From Agrypnia vestita (lineage: Eukaryota > Arthropoda > Insecta > Trichoptera > Phryganeidae), in assembly GCA_016648135.1 (NCBI GenBank), contig JADDOH010002594.1, forward strand, positions 41,268-105,267: DNA of 64,000 bases. Reading direction: 5' to 3'. A program made the position numbers and the translations under genes. The notes beneath the pieces are model-generated. The model had not been told where the DNA came from and searched no databases. It saw only the letters and a program-made list of their open reading frames with translations. Positions 14,194-25,870 of the stretch are shown here, one piece after another (positions within the stretch are counted from its first letter, which is position 1; each line of letters starts with the position of its first letter).

Positions 14194-15714
14194 TATATGG
14201 ATAAAGTAAAAAAGTATGTACACTTTTGGGCCTAAAATTTACTTATAATAATAAAATTTCTAAAATTCTAAAAGTCTAAAATATACTTGTTATACGGTTT
14301 CGCCGAGGAGCTGCGTGTCTCATGATACACTTAATTGTCCTTGGAACTTGCGTAATGATTCTATATTTGATACACTTTTAAAATTAATTAAATTGAAATT
14401 GGAAACATAACTCTTCAATTTATTTTTAAAGCGTTCCTAATTTCTGTACCGTTGTAAGGTGTATTATGTAACACGTTATTCCCTCAATTGCTATAAAAAA
14501 GAATTGAACGTATATGTCACACTAGAACTGTTTCAGCGTCATTAATTAACGATCTTTATAGGTCGACCACAATCAAAAGACCATTCCCTAACTTTGTCCG
14601 GTAAGAAGTAAGCGGGGAAAAGTTGCCTGGCAAGCCCGTATTACAAGCGTCAATATGATATTCCAAATAAATATACATTTTTTAGTTAAAAAAGGTTACT
14701 TACATACTAGAAAAACATCTTTTGCGCTCATTTTTTGCATTGTAACAACACACATATTTTTTGCGCACATTCTTTTGAATGCGGTCTAGCTGTAGTTAAT
14801 GTTTATGATAAACATTATAAAATTCTAATTAAATATATTTTGGAACTCGCTCCAACCCTAACCAAAAGAATCTACTTTCGAATAACATTTCGGGGCAACA
14901 CACATCCAATTAGCTAACATCTAGGCTAATTAGTCCATCAGCCATTTATCATGTTTGGTACCTACATCGGCTGAAGTTACATTGTATCAAAATTAATATT
15001 ATCACAGGAGCACAACAGTAATGGCGCGTTATCGAAGTTCTTTAAGCGGTCCACACGAATCTGGAATCAGCTAGGCTGTTCTCGTAATCACTAGAAATGT
15101 GGAGAAACTAGTACAGTGTATGTTTTATTTCAAAGCATTCCAGGAACACTATAATAATATATAAATTAATAAATTTACGGCTGGGGTAATGGGGTAATAT
15201 TGTAATGTGGACTTTTTTTTAAATATTTACAACTAACAAACAGGAGTCTTGTTTACTTATTATTAGTATTATACATTTATTATCGAAACTAAAATTTGAT
15301 TTGTTATCCGAATGGAGTTTTGAAAGTTAGATCCGCGATACGTAGAAAATGTCCCTTCAAATTATCGTGTGATAGATAGCACATAAATTTCACTAGGTCG
15401 ACAGTCGTGACATTTTGTACTGAAGGGTTGCCATTGGAACTTTTAATCGAAATTTATGTAAACTAGTTACCCAGATTGGATTTAACATGTTTGTTTCAAA
15501 ACTCTAAAATATTTTTTTAATAATGAGTGTATAAATATTTTTTTAACTTAATTTAAATTTACACCCATATATTCATCTTAATCACATCTCATTTTTTACA
15601 TTTTCATATAATTCACAGGCCACTTATAATTTGAAGATTCAGAGAAAATAAAGTATCTTCTGATAGGAAAGTGGTCATGAAATTATAAAAATTGCTAGAA
15701 ATATTTATTTTGAG
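14194..15714. other. AT-rich intergenic sequence
   Basis: No gene, RNA gene or family repeat supported. Confidence 0.4.
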
Positions 15715-16200
15715 ATAAATATCGCAGCGGTGGGAGACAAAAAGAAACACTAAAAAAATTTACTTTCATTGATTACTTATTCATTAGTCACAAACTTAAC
15801 TAGAGCAGTGTTCCTTAATTCACATAAATTGTCATTCGAGAATCTTCCACTTGTCTGGAACACTTGTCTTTTAGAATTTTTAACCTTCTGTGGAACATTT
15901 TAGTTCTCTGTTCTTTATCACACTGAATGGCTATCGTGAATATTCACACTGAACGCCTGCTTACTTAACTGCTTCACTTCTGTGGCATTCGCCAGCTGTC
16001 ACAACAAAATATTGCGCAGCGATAGTGCCGCTTGTTTTAAAAGAGATGGTTACTCCACGAATGTTCTGATATAGTCCCGTGTGTTTAAGACCCTTTCAAT
16101 TTATTCTAATTTGTTTCTTTCTAAACGTTCAGAGTGTCGGGAAATCCTCGATTATGTGCAGTTCCTTTGTTTTCTAACATTTCGTAACAATATATTATTA
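15715..16200 (-). mobile_element. LTR-like dispersed repeat, copy 1 of 3
   Basis: Begins with 'cgcagcggtgggagac', followed by 'attcacataaattgtcattcgagaatcttccac' and ending near 'gggaaatcctcgatta'. The same order of blocks occurs at 55.0-55.6 kb and, more diverged, at 40.8-41.2 kb. On the minus strand the 55-kb copy has a TATATAA box-like run. An LTR or retroelement leader is the best guess; TG/CA ends and target duplications were not found. Confidence 0.4.
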
Positions 16201-17023
16201 TAATGAGTTAAGTATATTTTAATTAAAAAAAACTGTGCCCTTAAATGCGCGTCATTTTTCCTCTCGGGTCAGAAAATAGATAATGTAAAAAAATACGAAA
16301 AATTCCAACAAACTTTTTCATAAAGAAAATTTATTTAAATAAAACATTTACTTAGGAACAATTTGGCTAATTGAGCTTTTTCAGATGGTCATTAATCTTA
16401 CTCAGAGGTTTAGGTAGATAAATGACTCTCGTTTATAAGGTACAAATTAAAATCATACTTCCGAATCGGTAATGCCCATTTCATTAAAGGAAAAATATAA
16501 CATAATCTATTTTTAAAATTTTATTTAAAAATACTTTGGTTGGACGATTTTATAAAATTTTAACAAATTACGTTTTTGTATGCTAATCTAATGTTTGAAG
16601 CATTCTAAAAACGGTTGGTTTTAAGTACAAAGTCTATATATTTAATTACAAAGCAAATTATGTAAAATTTACATATTTATTTAAGTTTGGTTTGGCGAAC
16701 GTGAAAATTTATAGAAAAAAGTGGAAATTAGTAGATTTTATTATAAAGCAACGTTTTATGATATTCAAAACGAATGAGGTGAACCGAACAGAGAGATATA
16801 CAGAAAATATCTGAGTATCGAAAAAAGTATTTGATTAGATTTGATATATTCCAAAACTACAATTTAAAAAAATAATTATATTAGTTGTACCAATCCTATC
16901 ATCTAGTGTATATTACTCAAAGGCTTTTGGGATAACATAAAGGATTGGAGAATGATCCAAATATTATTTCGATACACAGACTCGTTCTGTATATCTTTCA
17001 AAGTTCATTTTATTTACACACTA
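16201..17023. other. AT-rich, nothing recognised
   Basis: No gene or repeat supported in this stretch. Confidence 0.4.
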
Positions 17024-17620
17024 GTTGTGCCCGCGCGGCTTGGCACGCGTAGATTTTTAGTAACTTTTAGTCATATTTTATCAATTTGTGTATTAACCTT
17101 TTGTGGTGTTTTTAGGTTGGCCACCCTGACCCAGGAGGGAGAGGGGGGCCGACATATAAGAAACTGCTTGAATTCTCGGTTCCCACTGAGTATAATAGAC
17201 GGGGCTCTAGTAAGCTCGGTCGACAACTAAACTTATCATTTGTAATAAACTGGAGTAATCATCGTTTCCACGTATTACTCCACCTAAAACCCCGCCACTG
17301 TATTCCCAGGTGGGAATACACTATACCTTTACGTATAGATATATGTCGTCAGGGACTTTTTATAGAACTTTTTGAGTTCTACGACTTCTCTATAAAAATT
17401 ATTTAAATATCTCTTACCGTTAAGGCAGGGTTTGTAAAAAAATCATCGCTTGACCATTTTTTCGTCGATTTTAGTTGAAAATGGGTCACCACGAAAAGAC
17501 CTTTTTTTGACTCTGACCCCGAAAGTCCATTTTAAATATTGGTGAAATAAATATAATAAGTTTAAATCTGATAACCTTATACATCCAAACTTTACCGCTT
17601 TATATAGATATAAGTATAGG
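17024..17620 (+). mobile_element. Dispersed repeat family E, copy 1, with a GC-rich insert
   Basis: The outer parts match, inverted, the copy at 25.5-25.9 kb: 'cgcgtagatttttagtaa', 'agttctacgacttctct', 'atctcttaccgttaaggc', 'cgaccatttttttcg'-like, 'tggtgaaa' and 'acatccaaactt'. Compared with that copy it carries an extra block at about 17,100-17,300 with ATATAAG (near 17155) and AATAAA (near 17244), resembling a solo LTR, though ends and duplication could not be fixed. A perfect 10-bp stem hairpin (TGTATTCCCA, GG loop) lies at 17299-17320. Confidence 0.6.
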
Positions 17621-18178
17621 TTAACTTTATTGGTTTTAAAAATTTTAAATAGAATTAGATTGTCTCACTTGCTTAAGTTACAAGATGCAATTAGAAAAAT
17701 TTACGTATTTAAACATTTTTGCTAGAAAATGTCTTCAACGGCCCCATAACTTTGATGTATCACTCTTTGTGAATGTAAAATTAGTGAAAAGATAATGAGC
17801 CTCGCAATTAAGCCAAAGGGTTAGGTAAAATAAGGGTAGATCATATAAAATATTTCATTTGAGGCATTCATCCGAATATATGATATTAAGCTACAGAGTA
17901 TAAAATTATACACAGCTGAATTAAACCCCTCCTTTAGGTGAGGAGATTGGGTCAAAGCAAAAGAATGTCTCCTCTTTTTTATTTTATTTATACTGCAGTT
18001 AAATTATTAATTAAAATAATAATACTTAATATAAATATCGTTTTCTCGATGTTTCCAAAGCTTAAAATAGTGTCCCAGTCGATTCCCGTGTCGAGACTAA
18101 GGTAGATTTTGATAGTGCGTAATTCCTCTAGATTCTACTCGTTACAAAAGCTTTGAATTCAAACGTTTTATTATTTTT
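17621..18178. other. AT-rich, nothing recognised
   Basis: No gene or repeat supported. Confidence 0.4.
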
Positions 18179-18714
18179 ACTCCCTTTATATTAACTCGTG
18201 GCGTCTGCTTGCTTGCTTGCTTGCCGGATTGCCGTCGAAAAAACTTTGCATCGATTTTTGACCCTTTTCCCGTGATCCAATTGAGCTGAAACTTTGCAAG
18301 CAGACTCGTGGCGACGATCAAGAAGATCTATCAAATTTTCGTTAAAAAATAATAATAATTATAGTATAATTTTGGATTTATAAAATTTTTAATAGTTTTT
18401 TCAAATTGGAATCATTACAAAAGTTTGATTACTAGCAACGGCGGCCCGATAACGTCGGGGAATATTTTCTAAATTTGAATTACTCCGTCGGTATACATAA
18501 TAGGTACTTCACTCCGAATTTCGAAAATCTAAGTTGACTAACAAATGTTTTTAGAATTTAATATTCAAAGCATGAAGTGTCTTATCAAAGTTCAAAACAT
18601 CTGACATTTTAGAAATATATTAAATTACTGTAAGTTTAGTGTTATGTTATATGTTTTAATTCGTCTTTAATTGTTGTTATATTTTACAAAGAAAGGGAGT
18701 ATAATAAAAACTTG
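18179..18714 (+). mobile_element. Dispersed repeat family H (ACTCCCTT ends), copy 1, interrupted
   Basis: Starts ACTCCCTTTATATTAACTCG, has a short (CTTG)n, 'gatccaattgagctgaaact' and 'ggcggcccgataacgtcgg', and reaches AAAGGGAGT at 18700. The family continues past that motif: the continuation 'ggtttttgtgggttag' appears only after the next element, at 19241-19262. The second copy at 37.2-37.8 kb (minus) has the uninterrupted junction, proving the insertion. Transposon class unknown. Confidence 0.75.
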
Positions 18715-18764
18715 ATAACAGATTGTTAGTTAACTTTGTTAAAACCACTACCAGATTTTAGGTC

Positions 18765-18798
18765 TACCGGTTTCGAGACATACCCGTCTCTTCGTCAG
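18765..18798 (-). ncRNA. Hammerhead-like ribozyme core, left arm of 18.7-kb palindrome
   Basis: Minus strand: CTGACGA, extra A, stem II GAGAC/GTCTC closing loop GGGTAT, then GAA and the self-complementary ACCGGT, with A at the expected cleavage position. All invariant core bases are present. The extra base before stem II departs from the classical fold. Stem III could form only between two molecules or copies. Confidence 0.6.
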
Positions 18799-19108
18799 GA
18801 CCAACACTACACCACTACATTCACAACACTACACACCTCAACCATAGTATTGTTACACTTCCACCAATAATTGGTCACATGCGCGTTAGTCTTGTCAGGC
18901 ACTGTTAGCCTACTGAACTATCAGGGATCTACCGAAAGAGAGTGAGAGGGGGCGGGGTCAAAAGTGGGTGTTACCCCATCTTTTGTGAACGTTAAATTAA
19001 ACAAAGGGCTATATGGAAAATTAATTTGGTTGTCAATTATTGGTGGAAGTGTAACAATACTATGGTTGAGGTGTGTAGTGTTGTGAATGTAGTGGTGTAG
19101 TGTTGGTC

Positions 19109-19142
19109 CTGACGAAGAGACGGGTAAGTCTCGAAACTGGTA
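19109..19142 (+). ncRNA. Hammerhead-like ribozyme core, right arm of 18.7-kb palindrome
   Basis: CTGACGA (19109-19115), extra A, stem II GAGAC/GTCTC with loop GGGTAA, then GAA and ACTGGT. The core is intact; the stem III sequence differs by one base from the self-complementary ACCGGT of the other arm. Confidence 0.55.
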
Positions 19143-19262
19143 GACCTAAAATCTGGTAGTGGTTTTAACAAAGTTAACTAACAATCTCTTATAATGTCCA
19201 ACCACAAAGTTAATGCTTTAAATATTAATAATAAAAACTTGGTTTTTGTGGGTTAGTTTTTT

Positions 19263-19574
19263 TTATTCCCTTGCAAGCCTAACGCCACAGCTATCGACTT
19301 TTGTTAAATGTGATAATACTTTTTGCCGATGCATTGCGCGCGATGCAACAGACAGGGACGCGTCTCATTCTCCACAAAGGGGTGAAATTTGACATTTTCC
19401 GCCCAGAATTCATAACAGTACTGGAGCATTCCGCCTCCGTGATCCCTTACACGACAAGTGCACCACCGGCCTCTGTAAAGGCGGCGAGGGGTGGCTGCGT
19501 GACGTCACAGGGGGGACAGAACAGGGGTGAAACTGGCGGCACACTGTGATCAACTTTGACGTGACAAGTAGACA
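19263..19574. other. Non-coding with a moderately GC-rich part
   Basis: Positions 19,340-19,560 are G+C rich and include TGACGTCA at 19,499-19,506, as in the 1-kb duplication. No gene is supported; the 82-codon frame here has no family resemblance. Confidence 0.35.
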
Positions 19575-19733
19575 AAATTATTAAAACCAAATTGATTAAT
19601 CAATTAGAAAGAAATACGGAAAAATCTAATTCACGAAAAAATATTAGGTTAATTAATACTGGGATTAGAACCCAGGTCACCTCCTTTCCGGGGCCGGTGC
19701 TCTGACCACTAAGCTATAGCAACCCTCTATGTT
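19575..19733 (-). mobile_element. tRNA-derived SINE, family B (copy B1)
   Basis: The minus strand begins GGTTGCTATAGCTTAGTGGT (tRNA-like A box) and has GGGTTCTAATCC (B box with one change). It continues into the family body 'tttctttctaattgatt' shared with copies at 32.0 and 35.3 kb. A heavily altered anticodon arm marks it as a retroposon, not a tRNA gene. Confidence 0.8.
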
Positions 19734-20290
19734 TCCGTGAATATATCGACCTTATATGTAGTTCTTACTTATTTATCAACGCCCCAGTGAACATTTACTG
19801 AATATAAGTCCAAACATGTTGGTACCTCACGTAAAACACGTTTTATAATAATAAACCAAAGAGTCAATAAAAATAAAACATTTAAAAGACAAATGAACAA
19901 TCATTTTACACTTCAAATAATAACAAAATTTACTTAAGGAGAAAAAAATTCGTTCATGTACTCATGTACGCGCGGCATAAATTATACTATAAAACTAAAA
20001 TAAAGGCGAAATTATATATTAATGACGTTCAAAGTATCGAGTTGTAAAATCTATGCTCATCATAGTCGATTATTTTGTTGAGTATTAATGGTTCTCATCT
20101 TAGATAAGCCCTGCTCTTAATCTAAATACAATAATTTCATTTTCTGTCTGTCTCGTAAATAAAATAATTATTCGCGGACACACTCCGCGCTGTCTGCAAC
20201 GAAACTGATGAATCTGAACGCTTCACCAGAAATAGCTACCACTCTACAAAGCAGTATACACATACTGATGAATATTTTAGAGGTAAAATA
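19734..20290. other. AT-rich, nothing recognised
   Basis: No gene or repeat supported. Confidence 0.4.
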
Positions 20291-20880
20291 TATTTTTTAC
20301 CTTTATGTATTATGTATTTGAATGACAATAGACGAAACATAATGCGTCTTGGCAAACCATTCAGGCAAATTAGTACATTTAGGAGACTATACATAACCTA
20401 TACTCGACCTCACCTCGAATTTTGCTCAACAATATGGTCACCTACATGTAAATTTAATATTAACAGAATCGAAAACGTTCAAAAAACATTCCTTAAGCGT
20501 ATTAACTACAAATTTAATTTGAATTTTAACTATTTGGACTCAATAAAATTTCATAAATTGGAAACTCTAGAAAACAGGCGAATATTGTCAGATCAATCCT
20601 TTCTTTTCCAAATAATTCATAACCTTATATCTGATACTCTTGAAATCACCAGCTTGCTTGCTTTCCACGACCTATTCCAACCTACCAGACAGAAGTAGCC
20701 CTTTTCCCTTCCAATTTATCAAACCAACAATATAGGAAATCCTCTCCCATTCCACGCATATGCTCAGATTATAATTACCTTTTAAATTCAATAGATATTT
20801 TTAACACTAAATATGAAGAATATCGTCATATGGTGAAGCAGATACTAGAAACTCGTCCCCCTCCCTGATCATGTATATTA
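20291..20880 (+). pseudogene. LINE reverse transcriptase, carboxyl-terminal remnant (Jockey/CR1 type)
   Basis: An open frame at 20312-20695 reads FRRLYITYTRPHLEFCSTIW, SPTCKFNINRIENVQKTFLKR and LETLENRRILSDQSFLFQII. These are the conserved thumb and post-RT blocks of LINE ORF2 (Y....RP.LE...WSP....I..IE..Q..FL). After TAG the relation continues in another frame to about 20,870. The N-terminal endonuclease and RT palm are missing. A LINE-like 3' tail at 22.03-22.2 kb, beyond the foldback, may belong to it. Confidence 0.8.
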
Positions 20881-20930
20881 TATACATCACGAGCCCCTTT
20901 ACGCCTATGTTAAAGCTAAATTTGGAACAA

Positions 20931-22027
20931 TCGTTAAGGCTATCTATCGTCTAGCAGAATGAGCAAATTTCACAATTTTTTGTCATATCTTCTCTCGCGT
21001 TTTTTATTACATTTTTGTATGGAAATATCTCATTTTAAAATTTATTCATCAGGTTACATATATTTTAAATATGAATATCTTATTAAAATGTCACAAAATA
21101 AATTATATAATTTATTAATAAATTACCAAACCTTCGATGTTTTAAAAATGAAGAAAATTGCTCGACTTTATGGGCCTTTTATGACTGAACTGCGTGTTAA
21201 GATGTCTTTTATATTCAATAATATTATAAAGTAAACGATTATCTTAAATTTATTACAATTATAGAAAAATCTGTTAGTTTGTTTACATGCAATTTATGTT
21301 TTAAAAACACTGTTTTTTAAATTATGTTTATTTTTTGTGTGTTTTTTCAATCCTTTAAAAATAGTTAATAATTTTTTTCTTTAATAAATAAAAGGAATAG
21401 ACATTATTATTTTAAAATTATACAAAAAAAATCAAAAAATTATTCTCGATTTCAGATTTTAGCTATTTAATCGAGGCACTGCGTATTGTGTCATAAATAC
21501 GCTGCGTCTTGATTAAATATCTAAAATCAGGATTTTGATTTTTTTTTGTTTTTATTGTAAAATTATAATATCTATTCTTTTGACTATTAAAGTAAAAAAG
21601 TTGTCAACCATGTAAAAAGAGTTGAGATAAACCCACAAAAAAATTAGATATTTTTAAAAAACAGTATTTTTTAAAACATAAATTGCACGTAAACAAACTA
21701 ACAGATTTTGCTATAATTGTAATAAATTTAAGATAATTGTTTATTTTGTAATATTATTGAATAAAAAAGATATCTCAACACGCCGTTCAGTCATAAAAAG
21801 TGGAGCAATTTCCTTCATTTTTAAAACATCGAAGGTTTGGTAATTTATTAATCAATTATTTTATTTAGTTTATGACATTTTAATAAGGTACTCGTATTCA
21901 AAATATATGTAACCTAATGAATAAATTTTAAAATTAGATATGTCCCTACAAAAATGTGATAAAAAACGCAAGAGAAGATATGAGAAAAAATTGTAAAATT
22001 TGCTCATTCTGCTAGACGATCGCCTTA
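20931..22027. mobile_element. 1.1-kb foldback (giant inverted repeat) element, copy 1
   Basis: The arms of about 540 bases are near-mirror images around 21,491. They start with TCGTCTAGCAGAATGAGCAA and meet at GCGTAT/ATACGC (21481-21502). The spacer is only about ten bases. The whole element could extrude as one hairpin. The outermost 'ttaaggc' also inverts. No transposase is present. The shorter relative at 53.7-54.3 kb shares the same outer arms. Foldback-type DNA element; superfamily unknown. Confidence 0.85.
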
Positions 22028-22215
22028 AAATGATATTTTATCTGTCATTGTCAAATTGACTTATCTATGATTATGTCATATTTGTGTTATACTTTAATTG
22101 AGGGAGACATTTAACCTTTTTTTTGTATTTCATCTTATCAAGCAATTGTGTCTCCCTGTTGGATGACCGAATTAAAGAAAATAAAATAAAAAATAAATAA
22201 ATAAATAAAAAGACA
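22028..22215 (+). repeat. Retroposon 3' tail, probably of the interrupted LINE
   Basis: 'gttggatgaccgaattaaag' followed by an A/T-rich tail of AAATA units (ending about 22,210) is the pattern of LINE 3' ends. Its position just beyond the foldback suggests the element split the LINE at 20.3 kb. Confidence 0.45.
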
Positions 22216-22740
22216 ATTGTAAAATTAAATTGTAACGATTTGTCTAGTTAACGATGGCACTAACAGTTCACAGTGCAGCGGGCAGGATGGAATTTGGGTC
22301 ACATAATTCCTAGGCTCTAATGAGATTTTAATCGCGAGGAAAGAGAAGGGTACAAGGTAATATTTCGACGTCACCGGACGAATTATAATTTAAGAAAGGT
22401 GAATTTCGTCGTGTGACAGATTTTAGATGGAAAACTTCCGGTTGTAACACGTGTGTAATGGTGGCTTTGTGACCTTTTTGCGTCGCGCGACTCTGAACCT
22501 TATTAACTCACCGTGCTGCGAGGATTCACGACATAGTTTTGTTTGCGCGAAAAATTTATGCCTTAAAGGTTTAAAAAAAATTCTAGCATGATATGGGAAA
22601 TTTAACGAGCGCGTGAATTGGTTCCACAGAGTACCAAATATGTACAGAGAAGAACTAAATAAGTTCTTTAGGAAAGGGGAATGGGTCGGAAGAATGTCCC
22701 CCTCGAGTGTATCTGAGACACATTTATGTAACAGTTACGG
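22216..22740. other. Non-coding, nothing recognised
   Basis: Moderate base composition; no gene supported. Confidence 0.35.
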
Positions 22741-22890
22741 TACCTGGCTTGTTGGTACGGTAGTTAAGACTCTCGCCTGGCACCCAGTGGTGGTGATTTG
22801 AGCCCCATTCCAGGAGTTCAGCAAGTCAGTCCTACATTCTTAACACAGGTGTTTAGCATAATTAAAAAAAAATAGTAAGAATATTTAAAA
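22741..22890 (+). mobile_element. tRNA-derived SINE, family A (copy A2, diverged)
   Basis: 'ggcttgttggtacggtagttaagactctcgcc' matches the family head. The B box is decayed (GATTTGAGCCCC). It is followed by 'cagcaagtcagtcctac' and the tail 'tagtaagaatattt'. Confidence 0.75.
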
Positions 22891-23757
22891 AGTTTTAAGG
22901 TTTTCGCGGCCGTTTAGGGTCTTCTGGTTTGAGCTTTCTGTGATATTCTACCGTGTTTGTACATACAGCCTTTCTGGCCCCATTGCAGGGCCCACAGTCA
23001 AGCCTGATATGTTGTGACAACATTTAAGTAAATATTAAAGTTTTTAATTTCATTCAAACCTTGGCAGCGTGATTATCTCCACCTGCTGCCTTTTTTATGA
23101 AAAATTTTAACCAATATGTGCCCTAAAAAATGATAGTAAAACAATTTTTAAATAAGCAATAGTTGAGTCAAAAAAATGGATTTTAATGTATTTTTTGATA
23201 TCTCAGGTGGCGAAAAGAGCTTATACAAGGAAAAGACAGGATTTGACTCTTCAAGAACCAAGAGAAAATCACGGATTTGATGGTTAAGACCATTAAAAAC
23301 TAGTAGTCATTTTCATACTCTTTGTACAAAATATAAGATGAGATTAATCGTTACTTGATACCAACTTAATGCCCCTCTTAAGCGACTCCGAGACAAGTCT
23401 CATCCTAGTAAGTACACGTGCCATTATAATATTATTTTATGTCCATACACGTTGTCACTAGATTGTAAAATAAAAAAGAACTGCGCATAATCAAAATAAA
23501 AAACAATACAAGTCTACAATACAAAATTAAGCGAAAAATTTAAAGTACACACAATAATATAAATATATACAATGTTACATACTTTCAATTAAAATCCACT
23601 AAATGCAGGAACACTAGGTTATACTTGAGTTATGAAGTAGACACACAAAAACATTTCAAATTCATCCAAACAGAGGGAAGAGAATCATTAGAAGAAGAAG
23701 AATCATTCCAGCAAGTTAAAGAATGACAACTTTAGAGTGACAACGAAATTAGACAAC
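22891..23757. other. Non-coding, nothing firmly recognised
   Basis: Positions 22,910-22,990 ('tgatattctaccgtgt...ctttctggccccattgcagg') distantly resemble the arm of the 28.3-kb palindrome; otherwise nothing is supported. Confidence 0.35.
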
Positions 23758-24503
23758 ATATATTATAGATGATGTATGAGTAGCTTGTTGGTCTTGTGGT
23801 TAGGACACTGGCCTCGTGATCCAAAGGTTGCGGGTTCGAACCTCACTCCAGACTAGCAAGTTAGTCCTATTTTCATAGCACAAGCGTTTAGCTTAGTTTG
23901 AAAATAGTAAGAATATTGATGTGACACGAATTCCGTGTTCACATCTCTATTTTTTTTTAAAAAAAAAATTAAAAAAAAAAAAAAAAAAAGATGTTTCATA
24001 GAGACGAAGCCATATTTTTTAATGGGAAAGAAAGTCTTTATGGGTATTCATAGGGCTTACGATGTATCGTATGGCTGAACTTAAAAGGAGTTAAAAATTT
24101 AAATAATTTTCAGTCGTATTCTAGTGTAGGAAGAACTCATATACACATACAAAGGATATTGCTTTAAACTCCAATCAAAATATGGATACCTCATTATCAA
24201 TAGTGACATCTGTATTAGATTTTGGGAATAAAAAAGCTTTGGACTGCAGATGTGGGTAGCAAAAATACAACTCACATACGAAACAAGTTGTGTGAGTATA
24301 ACATATATACAACATCCAAAAATTTGAAAAATGTCGTAGTCTATTATAGGTGGAAATGGTGAACGTTACATTGTGTAAAGTGATCCCTTAAGCCAGCCGT
24401 ACGATAGGTCGAAAGCCCAATGAACACCCAAAAAGACTTTCATACCTACTTTCTCATATAAAAATATAGCTTCGTATCTATGAGACATCTATAATATATA
24501 TCT
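23758..24503. mobile_element. TIR family D, copy 1 (full length, carries a SINE)
   Basis: Inverted ends of about 90 bases read TATTATAGATG then 'tcatagagacgaagcca', 'gaaagtctttttgggtgttca' and 'gggctta'. The left end (23,758-23,772) is separated from its TIR body by SINE A3. The internal sequence includes 'ggatattgctttaaa', 'agtgacatctgt' and 'gaacgttacattgtgtaaag', shared with six other copies here. No transposase. Confidence 0.8.
23780..23989 (+). mobile_element. tRNA-derived SINE, family A (copy A3, complete with poly-A)
   Basis: The best-preserved family copy: 'gcttgttggtcttgtggtta' (A box), GGTTCGAACC (B box), 'agcaagttagtcctattttc', the body 'gcttagtttgaaaatagtaa' and a long A-rich tail to 23,989. 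Imperfect 9-bp duplications, GATGTATGA and GATGTTTCA, flank it. It sits inside the left terminal repeat of TIR element D1 and is therefore younger than D1. Confidence 0.9.
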
Positions 24504-25504
24504 TGATTAATGATGTACTCCTGGGGATAAATCCAATTGTGTTCTTGAAAATTTAGACATACTCAAAATATTCTGACAACAAAATTATTATATTGATATT
24601 ATAAAAACATTACTTAATAATCTCTTTATCATAAGAACATTATCATTAAAAAAATTTATTGTAAGGACATTGCGTACCTATAATTTCTTTAAAATAAGTG
24701 TAGGCATTGGTTTATCCTGTCATCTTAAGAATTTTTCTAATATATTCATATTTCGTATTAAAATATCACTATTAGGACCACTTATTAGAATTAATAACGA
24801 CCTTGTTGATGGTCTGTTTGTTCAAAGGTATTCTTTTAATCCTAAATTTAAAAGTACGATTTTAAAAGGAAAAGACAAATCTTTAAATGAATAAATATCG
24901 TAGACTTAAGAAGTATCGTAAGCGATAATATTTATTAAATTATAAGATTATAAATAAACCATATAATTTAGTAAGATCCACTCCTTTACAAGTCTGATAA
25001 TAAACTTTGTACAACGCATTAGGCACCCATTAGAACTCATCCGTATTCTGTAAATATTTGATAGATTTTCTACCCTCGCTGGTGGGTTGGGGGCCCCAAC
25101 GGCCGGGTAGCTAATACCCGCAGTTTGGATACGGAAAGTTTGCTATAACAATGGCGTCACAGCAAGTTTTGATCACTTATCTTTCGTGTACATAACTCAC
25201 GAGTTGCGGGTTTTCGTATTCAATAAGCCAACCTGTTCAGGACAAAAAGTACAAGATTAATGAGAGCTTGTACTCCTCAATATGGGAAATACGTAAGTAC
25301 TATTTCTCAACTGGCGGCCCACAATGGTATTAGAGATAGCTGAAGACATATCTGAAGTACTGCAAAAAGAGTGAATGTAGGTCATGGAAATCATTAAGGC
25401 GATGGGAGGAAACGCGAATGTATGGAGATTGTTAAAGGATCTGTGAGTACGGCATGGTAAAGTCAAATAAATGTTATTATTTTTTTAATTGTATACAAAG
25501 AGAT
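24504..25504. other. AT-rich; short repeat at its left edge
   Basis: 'cttgattaatgatgt..tcctgg' and 'tcttgaaaa' at 24,494-24,580 recur at 53,385-53,470, so element D1 probably landed in an older dispersed repeat. No gene is supported in the rest. Confidence 0.4.
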
Positions 25505-25870
25505 AAATTTTTTAAGTTTGGATGTAGGAGGTAATCTCCAAAATTACTCATCCGATTTCAAAAATTCTTTCACCAATTTTTAGAAAAGGCCTTCGGAGTG
25601 GACATAGGTTATATATTATCCAGTTAAAATGAAAGGGCTTTTCGTGGTTATCTATTTTACAAGCAAAGTCGAAAAAAAAATGGTCGAAAGATGCGTTTTT
25701 TACAAACGCCGCCTTAATGGTAAGAGATTTTAAATACTTTCAACAGAGAAATTGTAGAACTAAAAGTTGTATAAAAAAGTTTGCGACTGCATGTATCTAT
25801 ATATTAAGGTTACTACTATACAAATTACTAAAAATCTACGCGTAGAAAGCCGCGAGCATAGCTACTGTTA
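25505..25870 (-). mobile_element. Dispersed repeat family E, copy 2
   Basis: Inverted relative of 17.0-17.6 kb lacking that copy's GC-rich insert. Shared blocks include 'tttaaaatctcttaccatta', 'tcgaccattttt', 'ttggtgaaag' and the 'ctacgcgtagaaagccgcg' end. Class unknown. Confidence 0.65.

Larger units (their letters stand above)
18715..19227. mobile_element. Palindromic hammerhead-bearing element (PLE-related), 513 bp
   Basis: Two inverted arms of about 150 bases (about 18,722-18,876 and 19,034-19,190) surround a unique spacer. Each arm carries one hammerhead-like core, so the two ribozymes face head-to-head. It is flanked by a perfect 14-bp direct repeat ATAATAAAAACTTG (18701-18714, 19228-19241) that is single-copy in the empty homologous site at 37.2 kb. 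The long duplication suggests target-primed retroposition rather than cut-and-paste. The arms resemble PLE terminal sequence; no protein is encoded. A related copy lies at 52.2-52.6 kb. Confidence 0.8.

Noticed and set aside
20959..21234. 91-codon open frame in the foldback
   Set aside because: It lies within an inverted-repeat arm, is low-complexity, and is not maintained in the mirrored arm or in copy 2.
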